DNA of 64,000 nt from Bog-532 sp965277615 (GCA_965277615.1 CBDIDG010000002.1:288351-352350), one strand, 5' to 3'. Numbered from the stretch's first letter, positions 8,502 to 16,052 are shown. Notes: generated by a model not told the origin, from the sequence alone. A program made the numbers and translations.

Positions 8502-8530
8502 CTTTCGGTGATCATTTAAAATACCGAAAG
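8502..8530. promoter_or_regulatory. Palindromic candidate operator upstream of the small gene
   Basis: CTTTCGGT (8502-8509) and its perfect complement ACCGAAAG (8523-8530) flank a 13-bp A/T-rich core, which stands out in this GC-rich DNA. The element lies 23-51 bases upstream of the leftward ATG at 8479, where a promoter or operator is expected. Its regulator is not identified. Confidence 0.55.
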
Positions 8531-8994
8531 CAACAGTCGTTGAGCGGCCGTTCCGCGGGCAACAGGCGCTCAGCCGCCGTTCGCGGGCCAGCAGCGGCCG
8601 AGGTCCCTCGGGTGTTGGACCCCGGCCGCCGTTCAGCCGACCGCCAACTGAGCGGTGGCGCTCAGTCGCGGCCGAAGTCCGCCGTTAGCGCGGCCAGGCC
8701 CGCTACGCCCGTCCCCGGCCTGGACCCGGTCCTCCAGCCCACCGAGCGGCCCGGCCGCCCCGGACGTGAAAGCCGCCGCGGGCGATACCGCCCCGGCGAC
8801 GAGCGGCGCGGTCACCGTTCCCCGCGCCCGGAGACGATGCGGAAAGTTCAACGAGCTTTCTCCCCCCGTGGAGTTGCCGATCGAGGCATCCCCACCGGTC
8901 GCTCGCCGTAATCACCTGCGGGTGTGTCGTCCCGCTCTTTCCTTTTAATGAGGCTGTGGTCGCGCTGAGTATTCCGTCGCCGCCCGGACCAGAT
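8531..8994. other. Intergenic region without a supported gene
   Basis: The 464 bases between the candidate operator and the end of the hisN-like gene have short open frames on both strands. None has a good ribosome-binding site or plausible composition. No tRNA-like cloverleaf or strong hairpin was noticed. Confidence 0.5.
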
Positions 8995-9780
8995 TTACGG
9001 GGCTTTGATCCGGGTCAGCACTTCGTCGTGCAGGCGCCCGTTGGTGCACAGGATGCTGCCGCCGTCCGGGGTGCGGTTGCCGTCGATGTCGGTGAACCGG
9101 CCGCCCGCCTCCTCCACGATGACCTGCAGCGCGGCGATGTCCCACAGCGAGACCTCGGGCTCGGCCGACACGTCCACCGCGCCCTCGGCCACCAGCACGT
9201 GGGACCAGAAGTCGCCGTAGGCCCGGCTTCGCCACACGGACCGGGTCAGGCCCAGGAACCCGTCCAGCCGGCCACGCTCTTCCCAGCCGCCCAGGCTGGA
9301 GTAGGACAGCGACGCGTCGCCCAGCTCGCCGACCCCGGACACCGCGCAGCGGGTGGCCTTGGTCAGGCTGCGCCCGGTCCAGGCTCCGCTCCCGGCCGCC
9401 GCCCACCAGCGCCGGCTCAGCGCGGGCGCGGACACCACGCCGACCACGACCTCGTCCCCGTCCATCAGCCCGATGAGGGTGGCCCACACCGGGACCCCGC
9501 GGACGAAGTTCTTGGTCCCGTCGATCGGGTCGATGACCCAGCAGCGCGGTCCGTGCCCGCTCCGGCCGAATTCCTCGCCCAGCACGGCGTCCCGGGGCCG
9601 GGACCGGCGCAGCACGTTACGCAGCGAGTCCTCCGCCGCGCGATCGGCATCGGTGACCGGGGTCAGATCGGGCTTGGTCTCGACCTGGAGGTTGAGAGCC
9701 TTGAAGCGCCGGGTGGTGATGTCGTCGGCCGCGTCGGCGAGAACGTGCGCAAACCGCAGATCATCGTCATAGCGAGGCAC
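8995..9780 (-). CDS. hisN: Histidinol-phosphatase of the inositol monophosphatase family
   Basis: A 261-residue protein starts at GTG 9780. It carries the family's metal-binding motifs in order: VLGEEFG (about residue 70), DPIDGTKNFVRG (about residues 85-96), and SLWDIAALQVIVEEAGG near residue 210. The Phe/Val-rich variant after DGT and the short length fit the actinobacterial HisN group, which hydrolyses L-histidinol phosphate. Inositol-1-phosphatase or another small phosphatase activity is a real alternative. There are no other his genes in the window. It is divergent from the DUF2087 gene. Confidence 0.82.
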   Translation of the reverse strand: MPRYDDDLRFAHVLADAADDITTRRFKALNLQVETKPDLTPVTDADRAAEDSLRNVLRRSRPRDAVLGEEFGRSGHGPRCWVIDPIDGTKNFVRGVPVWATLIGLMDGDEVVVGVVSAPALSRRWWAAAGSGAWTGRSLTKATRCAVSGVGELGDASLSYSSLGGWEERGRLDGFLGLTRSVWRSRAYGDFWSHVLVAEGAVDVSAEPEVSLWDIAALQVIVEEAGGRFTDIDGNRTPDGGSILCTNGRLHDEVLTRIKAP

Positions 9781-9855
9781 GCGCAGAACGCTACCGCTTC
9801 GGTGAGTCTGGTGACCAGGTGAGCGCCGGTCCGGCGCAGGGGGCACACTGAGTAG

Positions 9856-10188
9856 ATGGGCGAAGCCAGCCTCAGGAAAGCGGGGGACGCAGCCAGCCGT
9901 GTGTCCGGCCAGCTGGATCGGGACCACGAATTCGGGCCGTTCGTGCACGCGGGCCGGATCATCGCGATTCCGACCCGCCCGGGCCGTCGCCGGCTGCTGC
10001 TGGACTGCGTGGCCCAGGCGTTCGAGCCCGGGCTGCGTTATCCGGAGGCCGTGGTCGACGACGTGCTGCGGGTCCTGTGCGACGACCACGCCGTGCTCCG
10101 CCGGTACCTGGTCGACGAGGGGTTCCTGTCCCGGCAGGCCGGGGTCTACTGGCGCAGCGGCGGGACCGTCGACCTCAGCCCGGCCTAG
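9856..10188 (+). CDS. DUF2087 domain protein
   Basis: A 110-residue protein from ATG 9856. After a polar N-terminus, residues about 33-105 match the DUF2087 winged-helix-like fold: IIAIPTRPGRRRLLLD, FEPGLRYPEAVVDDVLRVLC, then DHAVLRRYLVDEGFLSRQ and GVYWRSGG. These domains often occur alone or fused to transcription regulators and probably bind nucleic acid, but the function is unproven. It ends tail-to-tail with rsgA, the two stops sharing CTAG at 10185-10188. Confidence 0.85.
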   Translation: MGEASLRKAGDAASRVSGQLDRDHEFGPFVHAGRIIAIPTRPGRRRLLLDCVAQAFEPGLRYPEAVVDDVLRVLCDDHAVLRRYLVDEGFLSRQAGVYWRSGGTVDLSPA

Positions 10189-11135
10189 GCGTTGGCGGCG
10201 GCATCGAGGCTGGTCAGCAGCCGCCGCAGCGAGTCCAGCCGGGCTTGGGCCCCGTGCTCGGCCGCCCACTGGTCCAGGCCGCAGTCCGGGCCTAGGTGGT
10301 CGTCGCCGGGCGGGCAGTCCTCGGTGCCCTCGGCCAGGTCGGGGAACGCCTCCACCACCCGCTCCGGGGTGACGTGGCCGAGACCGAAGCCGCGCACGCC
10401 GGGGGTGTCGATGATCCAGCCGCCACCCGGCAGCGGCAGCGCCACCGCCGACGATGACGTGTGCCGGCCCCGGCCGGTGACCGGGTTGACGATGCCCGTC
10501 ACCCGGTCCGCGTCCGGTACCAGCGCGTTGACCAGCGTTGACTTGCCCACCCCGGACTGGCCGATCATCACGCTGATCTTCCCGTCCAGGACCGCCTGCA
10601 GCCCGGCCAGCTGGTCCGCGGTGAGCGGGCGCTGGGTCACGATAGCCTCCACGCCGAGCGGCGCGTAGATGCTCAGCACCTCGTCGGGCGGGGCCAGGTC
10701 GGCCTTGGTCAGGCAGAGCAGCGGCGTGATGCCCGCGTCGTAGGCGGCGACCAGGCACCGGTCCACGAATCCCAGGTGGGGGGCGGGCTGGGCCAGCGCG
10801 CTGACGATCACCAGCAGTTCGGCGTTGGCCACGATGACCCGCTCCACCGGATCCGAGTCGTCGGGGGAGCGGCGCAGCGCCGAGGTACGCGGCTGGATGC
10901 GGACGATGCGGGCCAGCGTGTCCGGTGCCCCGGACACGTCCCCGGCCAGCAGCACCCGGTCCCCGACCGCGACGCTGCGGCGGCCCAGCTCGCGGGCCTT
11001 CATCGCGGTGACCATGTGCTCGCCGGCCAGGCAGCCGTACCGGCCCCGGTCGATGCTGACCACGAATCCCTCCGACGCGTCGGAGTGCGCCGGGCGGCGG
11101 CGCGTGCGCGGCCGCGTGCCCTTGCCCGGGCGCAC
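10185..11135 (-). CDS. rsgA: Ribosome small-subunit-dependent GTPase A
   Basis: A circularly permuted GTPase that assists late 30S maturation. The motifs appear in permuted order: G4 TKAD (about residue 145), G1 GQSGVGKST (about 195), G3 DTPG (about 246), followed by the zinc-binding Cys/His region (DCPPGDDHLGPDCGLDQW). The N-terminus has the OB-fold and basic RPRTRRRP stretch. The first usual start is GTG 11135, but the frame stays open upstream. A CTG at 11171, preceded by GGGAG, would add LSPRDLDEDDIR, a DEDD stretch typical of actinobacterial RsgA N-termini. The true start may therefore be that CTG. Confidence 0.93.
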   Translation of the reverse strand: MRPGKGTRPRTRRRPAHSDASEGFVVSIDRGRYGCLAGEHMVTAMKARELGRRSVAVGDRVLLAGDVSGAPDTLARIVRIQPRTSALRRSPDDSDPVERVIVANAELLVIVSALAQPAPHLGFVDRCLVAAYDAGITPLLCLTKADLAPPDEVLSIYAPLGVEAIVTQRPLTADQLAGLQAVLDGKISVMIGQSGVGKSTLVNALVPDADRVTGIVNPVTGRGRHTSSSAVALPLPGGGWIIDTPGVRGFGLGHVTPERVVEAFPDLAEGTEDCPPGDDHLGPDCGLDQWAAEHGAQARLDSLRRLLTSLDAAANA

Positions 11136-11366
11136 CCGGATGTCGTCCTCATCGAGGTCGCGTGGGCTCAGTGCTCCCGCTCCCGTCCTGGCGTGTCACA
11201 TCGCATACCGTGAGGTTAGCTGCTCGCCACCGGGGCGTGCCGGGCCGCGTGCGGCGCCGGGCCCCGCGGTCCGGGTTTGGCGAGCCGTCTTTCCGGCAAT
11301 GAAACGCCGCATTAAGCCTTTGTTCACACGACTTCAACCGATGACTTCTGTATCAGGACACGGGGT

Positions 11367-12125
11367 ATGTGCGGGCGATTTGTTTCTGCGCGGGAGCGCC
11401 AGCAGCTCATTGATGAGTTCGGCGTCGCGCGCGACCAGGTGACGGGCGATCTGGCGCCCGATTACAACGTCGCCCCGACCGATTCCATCTACGCGGTCAT
11501 GGACCGCGCGCCCCGGGACGACCGCGACGCCGCCCCGGCCCGGGAGCTGCACGCGGTGCGCTGGGGGCTGATCCCGTCCTGGGCCAAGGACCTGTCCGGC
11601 GCGGGGCGCCTGATCAACGCGCGGGCCGAGACCGTCGCGGTCAAGCCCTCGTTTCGCAACGCGTTCGCCCGGCGCCGCTGCCTCATCCCCGCCGACGGCT
11701 ACTACGAGTGGCGGACGATCGAGAACACGGCCGGGGGTAAGCCCCGCAAGCAGCCGTACTTCATCCACCGGGCCGACGGGGCCGGAATGGCGTTCGCGGG
11801 TCTGTACGAGCTGCGCCGGGACGACGCGCTGCCGGACGACCACCCGAAGGCCTGGCTGTGGACCGCGGCCATCATCACCACCCGCGCCACCGACGAGGTC
11901 GGCTGGGTCCACGACCGGATGCCGATGGTGGTCAAAGGGGACCTGTGGCCGGACTGGCTCGATCCGGCGCCCGCGGACGCGGACCGCCTGCTCAAGGTCA
12001 TGGCCCCGGCCACGGCTGACGCCCTGGAGACCCGGCCGGTGTCGACCGCCGTCAACTCGGTGCGCAACGACGGGCCGGACCTGATCGCTCCCACACCCGA
12101 ATCGGGTGGGCCAGGAACGGTGTGA
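11367..12125 (+). CDS. SOS-response-associated peptidase (SRAP/YedK/HMCES family)
   Basis: A 252-residue protein starting MCGRF, so Cys2 becomes the N-terminal nucleophile after methionine removal. The other family signatures are DYNVAPT, RWGLIPSWAKD, LINARAETV, RRCLIPADGYYEW and, near the end, MPMVV. SRAP proteins form a thiazolidine cross-link with abasic sites in single-stranded DNA and protect them from breakage. No LexA-type box is visible upstream, so damage control cannot be claimed from sequence. The M. tuberculosis relative lies in the corresponding neighbourhood (Rv3226c). Confidence 0.95.
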   Translation: MCGRFVSARERQQLIDEFGVARDQVTGDLAPDYNVAPTDSIYAVMDRAPRDDRDAAPARELHAVRWGLIPSWAKDLSGAGRLINARAETVAVKPSFRNAFARRRCLIPADGYYEWRTIENTAGGKPRKQPYFIHRADGAGMAFAGLYELRRDDALPDDHPKAWLWTAAIITTRATDEVGWVHDRMPMVVKGDLWPDWLDPAPADADRLLKVMAPATADALETRPVSTAVNSVRNDGPDLIAPTPESGGPGTV

Positions 12126-12168
12126 CCAACCCGGCCCCGGGGCCGACCGACAGGAGGCGGATGCTGCC

Positions 12169-12519
12169 GTGGACACTGCAGTCTCGCGTAGGCGTCTTGA
12201 GGAGATGCTCGACGGCCTGGACCGGTCCATCTCCGTGCTCAGGGGCGAGAGCCCGGCTCCGGGGCAGGGGCCGCCGGACTCCATGGACCCCGCCGACGCC
12301 GGGGCGAACCTGTCCGAGACCGACCGCACCGCGGCGGTCCTGCATTCGGCCCAGCAGCAGCGGGGCAACGTCCTGGCCGCCCTGACCCGGATGGCCGACG
12401 GCACCTACGGCCTCTGCCTCGACTGCGCCAAACCCGTCCCCGAAGGCCGCCTGGAAGCCCGCCCCGACGCGTCCCGCTGCGTCGCCTGCCAAGCCAGCTA
12501 CGACCGCCGCCACCGCTGA
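12169..12519 (+). CDS. DksA/TraR-type zinc-finger protein
   Basis: A 116-residue protein starts at GTG 12169, with AGGAGG eleven bases upstream. The N-terminal half is an amphipathic coiled coil (RRLEEMLDGLDRSISVL, TAAVLHSAQQQRGNVLAAL). The C-terminus has the four-cysteine zinc ribbon CLDC-x18-CVAC inside the signature GTYGLCLDCAKPVPEGRLEA. Such proteins insert a coiled coil in the RNA polymerase secondary channel. Actinobacterial versions are less studied and may have other partners. The gene begins after the SRAP stop and may share its transcript. Confidence 0.9.
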   Translation: MDTAVSRRRLEEMLDGLDRSISVLRGESPAPGQGPPDSMDPADAGANLSETDRTAAVLHSAQQQRGNVLAALTRMADGTYGLCLDCAKPVPEGRLEARPDASRCVACQASYDRRHR

Positions 12520-12597
12520 CCAAGGCCGCACGCCCCACCGGCCCCACATCACACCCGCCCCGTGCGTCGCCGCACTCCGGGGTTACTCCCCGGGGCT

Positions 12598-12636
12598 GGG
12601 CCCAATTTTAAGTAAATACTGCACAGAATTGGGCCC
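12598..12636. terminator. Inverted repeat between convergent genes
   Basis: GGGCCCAATT (12598-12607) is repeated in inverted form as AATTGGGCCC (12627-12636), with a 19-base A/T-rich spacer. It sits between the rightward DksA-type gene and a leftward gene, a suitable place for a bidirectional terminator. The long loop makes it weaker than a classical one. It overlaps the end of the shifted tail frame described below. Confidence 0.5.
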
Positions 12637-12770
12637 GGCTCCCCCGCAGGGACCCGCAGCGTAACTCAGCGCGATCGGGGCTGAGCAGCTTGTCTAGTTG
12701 GCGGACCACGGGGTCGTCCTGGCCGGCGGCGAGGAATATGGCCACAAAGGCCTTGGCGTTCAAGGGAACC
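12608..12770 (-). pseudogene. Possible frameshifted C-terminal tail of the neighbouring gene
   Basis: Immediately after the upstream gene's stop at 12760, another leftward frame continues for about 54 codons with protein-like content (LNAKAFVAIFLAAGQDDPVV, RQLDKLLSPDRAELR). The two frames meet at a near-duplicated eight-base stretch (CCGGACCT followed by CCCGATCT) encoding PDL twice, so an eight-base duplication may have shifted the frame. The alternative is that the frame is open by chance. Confidence 0.35.
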
Positions 12771-13497
12771 AGATCGGGAGGTCCGGGCTGGTGGCCTTGC
12801 CGATCAGCACATCGACGGCGGCGCGGGGCACGCCGAGTTCCTCGCCGAGCTTGGTCCCGAGTAGCTCCCGCCTGGCGAGCATCCGCAGCAAGGTGTCGGC
12901 CTGCCCGGCGGTCAGCTGGGCCAGCCGGCCGGTGTCGCCGGCCAGCAGGGCTTCGGCCTCCGGGCGCATGCGCCGCCACCTCTCCTGGCGTTCGGCCGCA
13001 TCGCGCTGGGATTTCTCGGCGGCCTCCACGAGCTCCCGCCAGGTCGGGAAGCCGAGTTCCCGGGCGATGATCAGCCGCACGTCGCGCAGCTCGGCGGTGG
13101 AGGCGTCGGTGGCAGCGGCGTACCTGGGCACATTGGCCCGCAACCGCCGCAGCGCGCCCGGGTCGCCGCGGCGCAGGTCGGTGAGCAGGGAATCGGCCCA
13201 CGAGGCATATTCGCGTGCCCCTCCCCACAGGTGGGATACCGGCCGGTTGCTGGTGGCACGCTGGCTCTGGATATCCGCCCGGAACTCGGCCCAGGTCCGG
13301 AATCCGTGTTCCTGGGCGAGGACGAACTGGGCGTCGCTGAGCAGGAACCGCTCGGCGGCCCGGTCGCCCAGCACCTCGGCCGCCCGGTCCTGGGCGGCGA
13401 CATCCCCCGCCTCGTACGAGCGCAGCAGGTGCTTGGCCTGCTTGCGGTAGTACTCCAGGTCCGGGTGAGCCGGCAGCTCGGAATGACGATTAGGCAT
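12760..13497 (-). CDS. Ankyrin-associated N-terminal-type protein, possibly truncated
   Basis: A 245-residue protein starts at ATG 13497 behind a strong GAAGGAGG. The opening (HPDLEYYRKQAKHLLRSYEAGD) and the motif QEHGFRTWAEFRADI at about residue 70 are typical of the N-terminal part of actinobacterial ankyrin-repeat proteins. A second copy of the motif (ARELGFPTWRELVEAAE) is near residue 160. No ankyrin repeats follow. It ends with GVPRAAVDVLIGKATSPDLP and a stop that may result from a frameshift. Function is unknown and protein-protein contact is likely. Confidence 0.72.
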   Translation of the reverse strand: MPNRHSELPAHPDLEYYRKQAKHLLRSYEAGDVAAQDRAAEVLGDRAAERFLLSDAQFVLAQEHGFRTWAEFRADIQSQRATSNRPVSHLWGGAREYASWADSLLTDLRRGDPGALRRLRANVPRYAAATDASTAELRDVRLIIARELGFPTWRELVEAAEKSQRDAAERQERWRRMRPEAEALLAGDTGRLAQLTAGQADTLLRMLARRELLGTKLGEELGVPRAAVDVLIGKATSPDLPIWFP

Positions 13498-13931
13498 CAC
13501 AACCTCCTTCACCGCCGAGGTCCGCTCGCCCGGCCGGAAAGAGGCTGGTCTTGCCCGGTGCATGTGACGCTGCTGCTCGAGGTGGGAAAGTCCCTGCCCG
13601 CGGACTGGCAGCGCCCTCGCACGCTCCATCACACTAACGACCGGCTCTGTGCCGAGCAACAGCCCCAAGGATCGTGCCCGCGGGCCACCTATGGCGACTC
13701 CGAAGACGCCAACGCACCGGCTGCCCCACGCGCACCATGCCCCACGCCCCACGCCCCACGCGCACCATGTGCCCCACGCGCCCCACGCGCCCCACGCGCC
13801 TCAGCCTCAAGGCGCCCGATGGCGCCATCGGTGGCGTTCCAGCGCACCCAAAGGCACCATCGGGTGTGTAACTCCGGGGCGGCCGGACCGCTCTCGGGGG
13901 CCCAGGACTCCCGTGGGCACGCGCTGCGGGG
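13498..13931. other. Intergenic region with low-complexity repeat and 16-bp palindrome
   Basis: This 434-base gap carries degenerate copies of CCCCACGC at about 13726-13802, clustered enough to give Pro/His-rich nonsense peptides in every frame. It also holds the perfect palindrome CCGATGGCGCCATCGG at 13816-13831. No gene is supported. The strong ribosome-binding site at its left end belongs to the gene starting at 13497. Confidence 0.6.
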
Positions 13932-14774
13932 TCAGCGAGGGCGGCGGGGGCCGCGCTTGCGCGCGGAGATCACCAGCTGAACCCCGACGGATTCGTCGGG
14001 CTGGCTGGCCAGCTCGGCTTCGACCAGGCGGGGCAGGCCCTTCGGGTCCCGGCGCAGCACGTGGGCCACGGTGGAGGGGGAGAACACCGTGCGCGGCCGG
14101 ATCCACATGACGTCGAGGCCTGCGTCGTCGAACAGCTCGCGCAGCTGCTCGGCGCCGAAGCAGCGGGTGATGGTGCCGTCCGGCCAGGGGACGAGGACCA
14201 CCTCGGCGTGCGGCAGGTCGGTCAGCTCGGCCCAGTGCCGCTGCTCGGCCAGCACGGCCATGCCCAGGACCAGGGAGTCAACGCAGGCCAGGACGCGCCC
14301 GGCTGGGCGCAGCACCCGGGCGATGTCGGCGATCAGGTGCTCCGCGGCCAGCTGCATGGACAGCGCACGGTCCTCGGCGATGACGCCGTCGGCGCAGCCG
14401 TCGGCCAGGAATGCCAGGGACCCCAGATCGGAGGAGACCAGCGCGGTCTGGCCGGCCCGGGACCCGTTGGCCGGGACCGCGGCCGGCAGCACCAGGTCCG
14501 GCAGGATCAGGTCCGGTGGCAGCAGGTCCGGTGGCACGCCATCCACCGGGCCGCTGGGCCGGGGCGCGGCGCTGGCCACCCGCAGCACGGTGTGGCCGGC
14601 TGCTGTCGCGATCTGGGCCGCTTTCGCCCGCGGTCCCGAGATGTCCACCAGCAGGCGGCCTTCGCGGGGCAGCCAGGACGCGAGCTGCGCCTCGGCCACC
14701 GCCTGGTGAAAGCGCCAGTACGGCGACAGTGACCCGGGATCGTCGACGGCCGTGGCGCTGGCCGAAGGCCTCAC
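13932..14774 (-). CDS. SAM-methyltransferase-like protein
   Basis: A 280-residue protein starts at GTG 14774. It has the outline of a class I methyltransferase: a binding-loop-like RLLVDISGPRAKAAQIATAAG near residue 40, an acidic position in the middle (DGVIAEDRALSM), and the post-motif helix-strand ADIARVLRPAGRVLACVDSLV near residue 155. Motif I is degenerate (DISGPRAKA rather than DxGxGxG), so cofactor binding is not assured. A linker of near-identical pentapeptides (PPDLL, PPDLI, LPDLV) precedes the core. The C-terminus is strongly basic. It is divergent from sigR. Confidence 0.65.
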   Translation of the reverse strand: MRPSASATAVDDPGSLSPYWRFHQAVAEAQLASWLPREGRLLVDISGPRAKAAQIATAAGHTVLRVASAAPRPSGPVDGVPPDLLPPDLILPDLVLPAAVPANGSRAGQTALVSSDLGSLAFLADGCADGVIAEDRALSMQLAAEHLIADIARVLRPAGRVLACVDSLVLGMAVLAEQRHWAELTDLPHAEVVLVPWPDGTITRCFGAEQLRELFDDAGLDVMWIRPRTVFSPSTVAHVLRRDPKGLPRLVEAELASQPDESVGVQLVISARKRGPRRPR

Positions 14775-14864
14775 CGTAACTCCTGCCGTGGCTGCGGCTA
14801 CCCCCTCTGCCGCATGGGTTTCTCAGTATGTTCCCCGCCCGGGACCAGTTCATCCCCGCCACGC

Positions 14865-14925
14865 GGGAATGACGGGCGGGAATGGCGGGCGGGAATGATG
14901 GGCCGGAATGACGGGCAGGAATGCC
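14865..14925. repeat. 13-bp tandem repeats upstream of sigR
   Basis: Four consecutive 13-bp units of the form GGGAATGACGGGC start at 14865, 14878, 14891 and 14904, with one or two substitutions each. A fifth truncated unit follows at 14917. Every unit contains the GGAAT core of a sigma-R -35 element, and the last one supplies the real element. Confidence 0.85.
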
Positions 14926-14943
14926 TTGGCCAGCCGCCGTGTT
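14918..14943 (+). promoter_or_regulatory. Sigma-R-dependent promoter
   Basis: GGAAT at 14918-14922 is followed, after exactly 18 bases, by GTT at 14941-14943. This is the published sigma-R consensus from Streptomyces (GGAAT-N18-GTT). It indicates autoregulation of sigR on thiol-oxidative stress. The predicted transcription start falls near 14950-14952, one to three bases before an in-frame ATG at 14953. Confidence 0.8.
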
Positions 14944-15126
14944 CCAGTGCACATGCCAGTAGCTTGTGGCTCACGTCCGGCGGCCCACGCCGGCCTCAGC
15001 CTGGGTACCCATCCGGTGCCCGTTCCCCAGGTGGCCCCGCCCAAGGGCGGAACTGCCAGCCTCGGGGAGGTCCCCGGCCCGCCCAGCCATGTATCCTCCC
15101 GGCCATATGGTTTTCACAGGCCGGCC

Positions 15127-15786
15127 ATGATGGATACCGAGGAGGTGGGTCCCGTCCCGGAGACACTTGAGCAGCGTGACGAACGGTTTGAACAGGATGT
15201 TCTGCCGTTTTTGGATCAGCTGTATTCCGCCGGGCTCCGGATGACCCGCAACCCAGCGGATGCCGAAGACCTCGTGCAGGAGACGTTCGCCAAGGCGTAC
15301 GCCTCCTTCCACCAGTTCCAGCCGGGCACGAACCTGAAGGCCTGGCTGTTCCGCATCCTGACCAACACGTTCATCAACACCTACCGGAAGCGGCAGCGCG
15401 AGCCGCAGCGCTCCGGGGCCGAAGAGGTGGAGGACTGGCAGCTGGCCCGGGCCGCCTCGCATACCTCCAGCGGGCTGAAGTCCGCCGAGGCCGAGGCGCT
15501 CGAGGGGCTGCCCGACTCCGACATCAAGCAGGCCTTGCAGGCCCTGCCGGAAGAGTTCCGCATCGCGGTCTACCTGGCCGACGTGGAAGGTTTCGCGTAC
15601 AAGGAGATCGCCGACATCATGGGAACGCCGATCGGCACGGTGATGTCGCGCCTGCACCGGGGGCGCAGGCAGCTGCGCGACATGCTCCAGGACTACGCCG
15701 CGGGCCGTGGCCTGGTCCGGTCTGCCTCTGGAGCTGGCTCGGCGGCTGACGCCGCGGATGGCGAGCCTGGGGAGGAAGCCCGATGA
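15127..15786 (+). CDS. sigR: ECF sigma factor SigR (SigH-type), thiol-oxidative stress
   Basis: A 219-residue sigma factor from ATG 15127 (a second ATG follows at 15130). Region 2 is LPFLDQLYSAGLRMTRNPADAEDLVQETF with KAWLFRILTNTFINTYRKRQREP. Region 4 is LQALPEEFRIAVYLADVEGF then YKEIADIMGTPIGTVMSRLHRGRRQL. The sequence is close to Streptomyces SigR and mycobacterial SigH, and rsrA follows with an ATGA overlap. The frame stays open upstream. ATG 14953, almost at the predicted start of the sigma-R-driven transcript, would give a 58-residue N-terminal extension like the unstable sigma-R-prime isoform known in S. coelicolor. Confidence 0.95.
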   Translation: MMDTEEVGPVPETLEQRDERFEQDVLPFLDQLYSAGLRMTRNPADAEDLVQETFAKAYASFHQFQPGTNLKAWLFRILTNTFINTYRKRQREPQRSGAEEVEDWQLARAASHTSSGLKSAEAEALEGLPDSDIKQALQALPEEFRIAVYLADVEGFAYKEIADIMGTPIGTVMSRLHRGRRQLRDMLQDYAAGRGLVRSASGAGSAADAADGEPGEEAR

Positions 15787-16052
15787 GCTGCGGGAAGCAC
15801 CACGAGACGCCGTGTACCGAGGTGCTGGACACCATCTATGCCTACCTGGACGGCGAGCTTGACGCCACCGACCAGTCGAAGGTGCGTCAGCACCTGGACG
15901 AGTGCGGGCCCTGCCTGCGCGAGTACGGCCTGGAGGACGCGGTGAAGAAGCTGGTCCGCAAGCACTGCTGCGATCCCGCCCCCGTCGAGCTGCGGGCCAA
16001 GGTCCTCATCCGCATCCAGGAAGTCCGCGCCCAGATCGAAGTCATCGACTGA
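15783..16052 (+). CDS. rsrA: Zinc-containing redox-sensing anti-sigma factor RsrA
   Basis: An 89-residue protein overlapping sigR by ATGA. It has the ZAS zinc site in the expected places: Cys11, then His37-x3-Cys41-x2-Cys44 (HLDECGPC). Further cysteines are at position 3 and at the pair 62-63. In Streptomyces the equivalent cysteines form a disulfide on diamide stress, zinc is lost and SigR is freed. The helical C-terminal half (LVRKHCCDPAPVELRAKVLIRIQ) wraps the sigma factor. The pair forms a closed feedback loop with the upstream sigma-R promoter. Confidence 0.95.
   Translation: MSCGKHHETPCTEVLDTIYAYLDGELDATDQSKVRQHLDECGPCLREYGLEDAVKKLVRKHCCDPAPVELRAKVLIRIQEVRAQIEVID

Noticed and set aside
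8655..8948. Possible 97-residue gene in the gap before hisN
   Set aside because: Arg/Pro-rich, no ribosome site, and composition like other shadow frames.
11136..11366. LexA box upstream of the SRAP gene
   Set aside because: No CGAAC-N-GTTCG-like palindrome was found in the gap.
14908..15786. sigR starting at ATG 14908
   Set aside because: This ATG lies upstream of the sigma-R -35 element and would not be on the autoregulated transcript. 15127 and 14953 are better starts.
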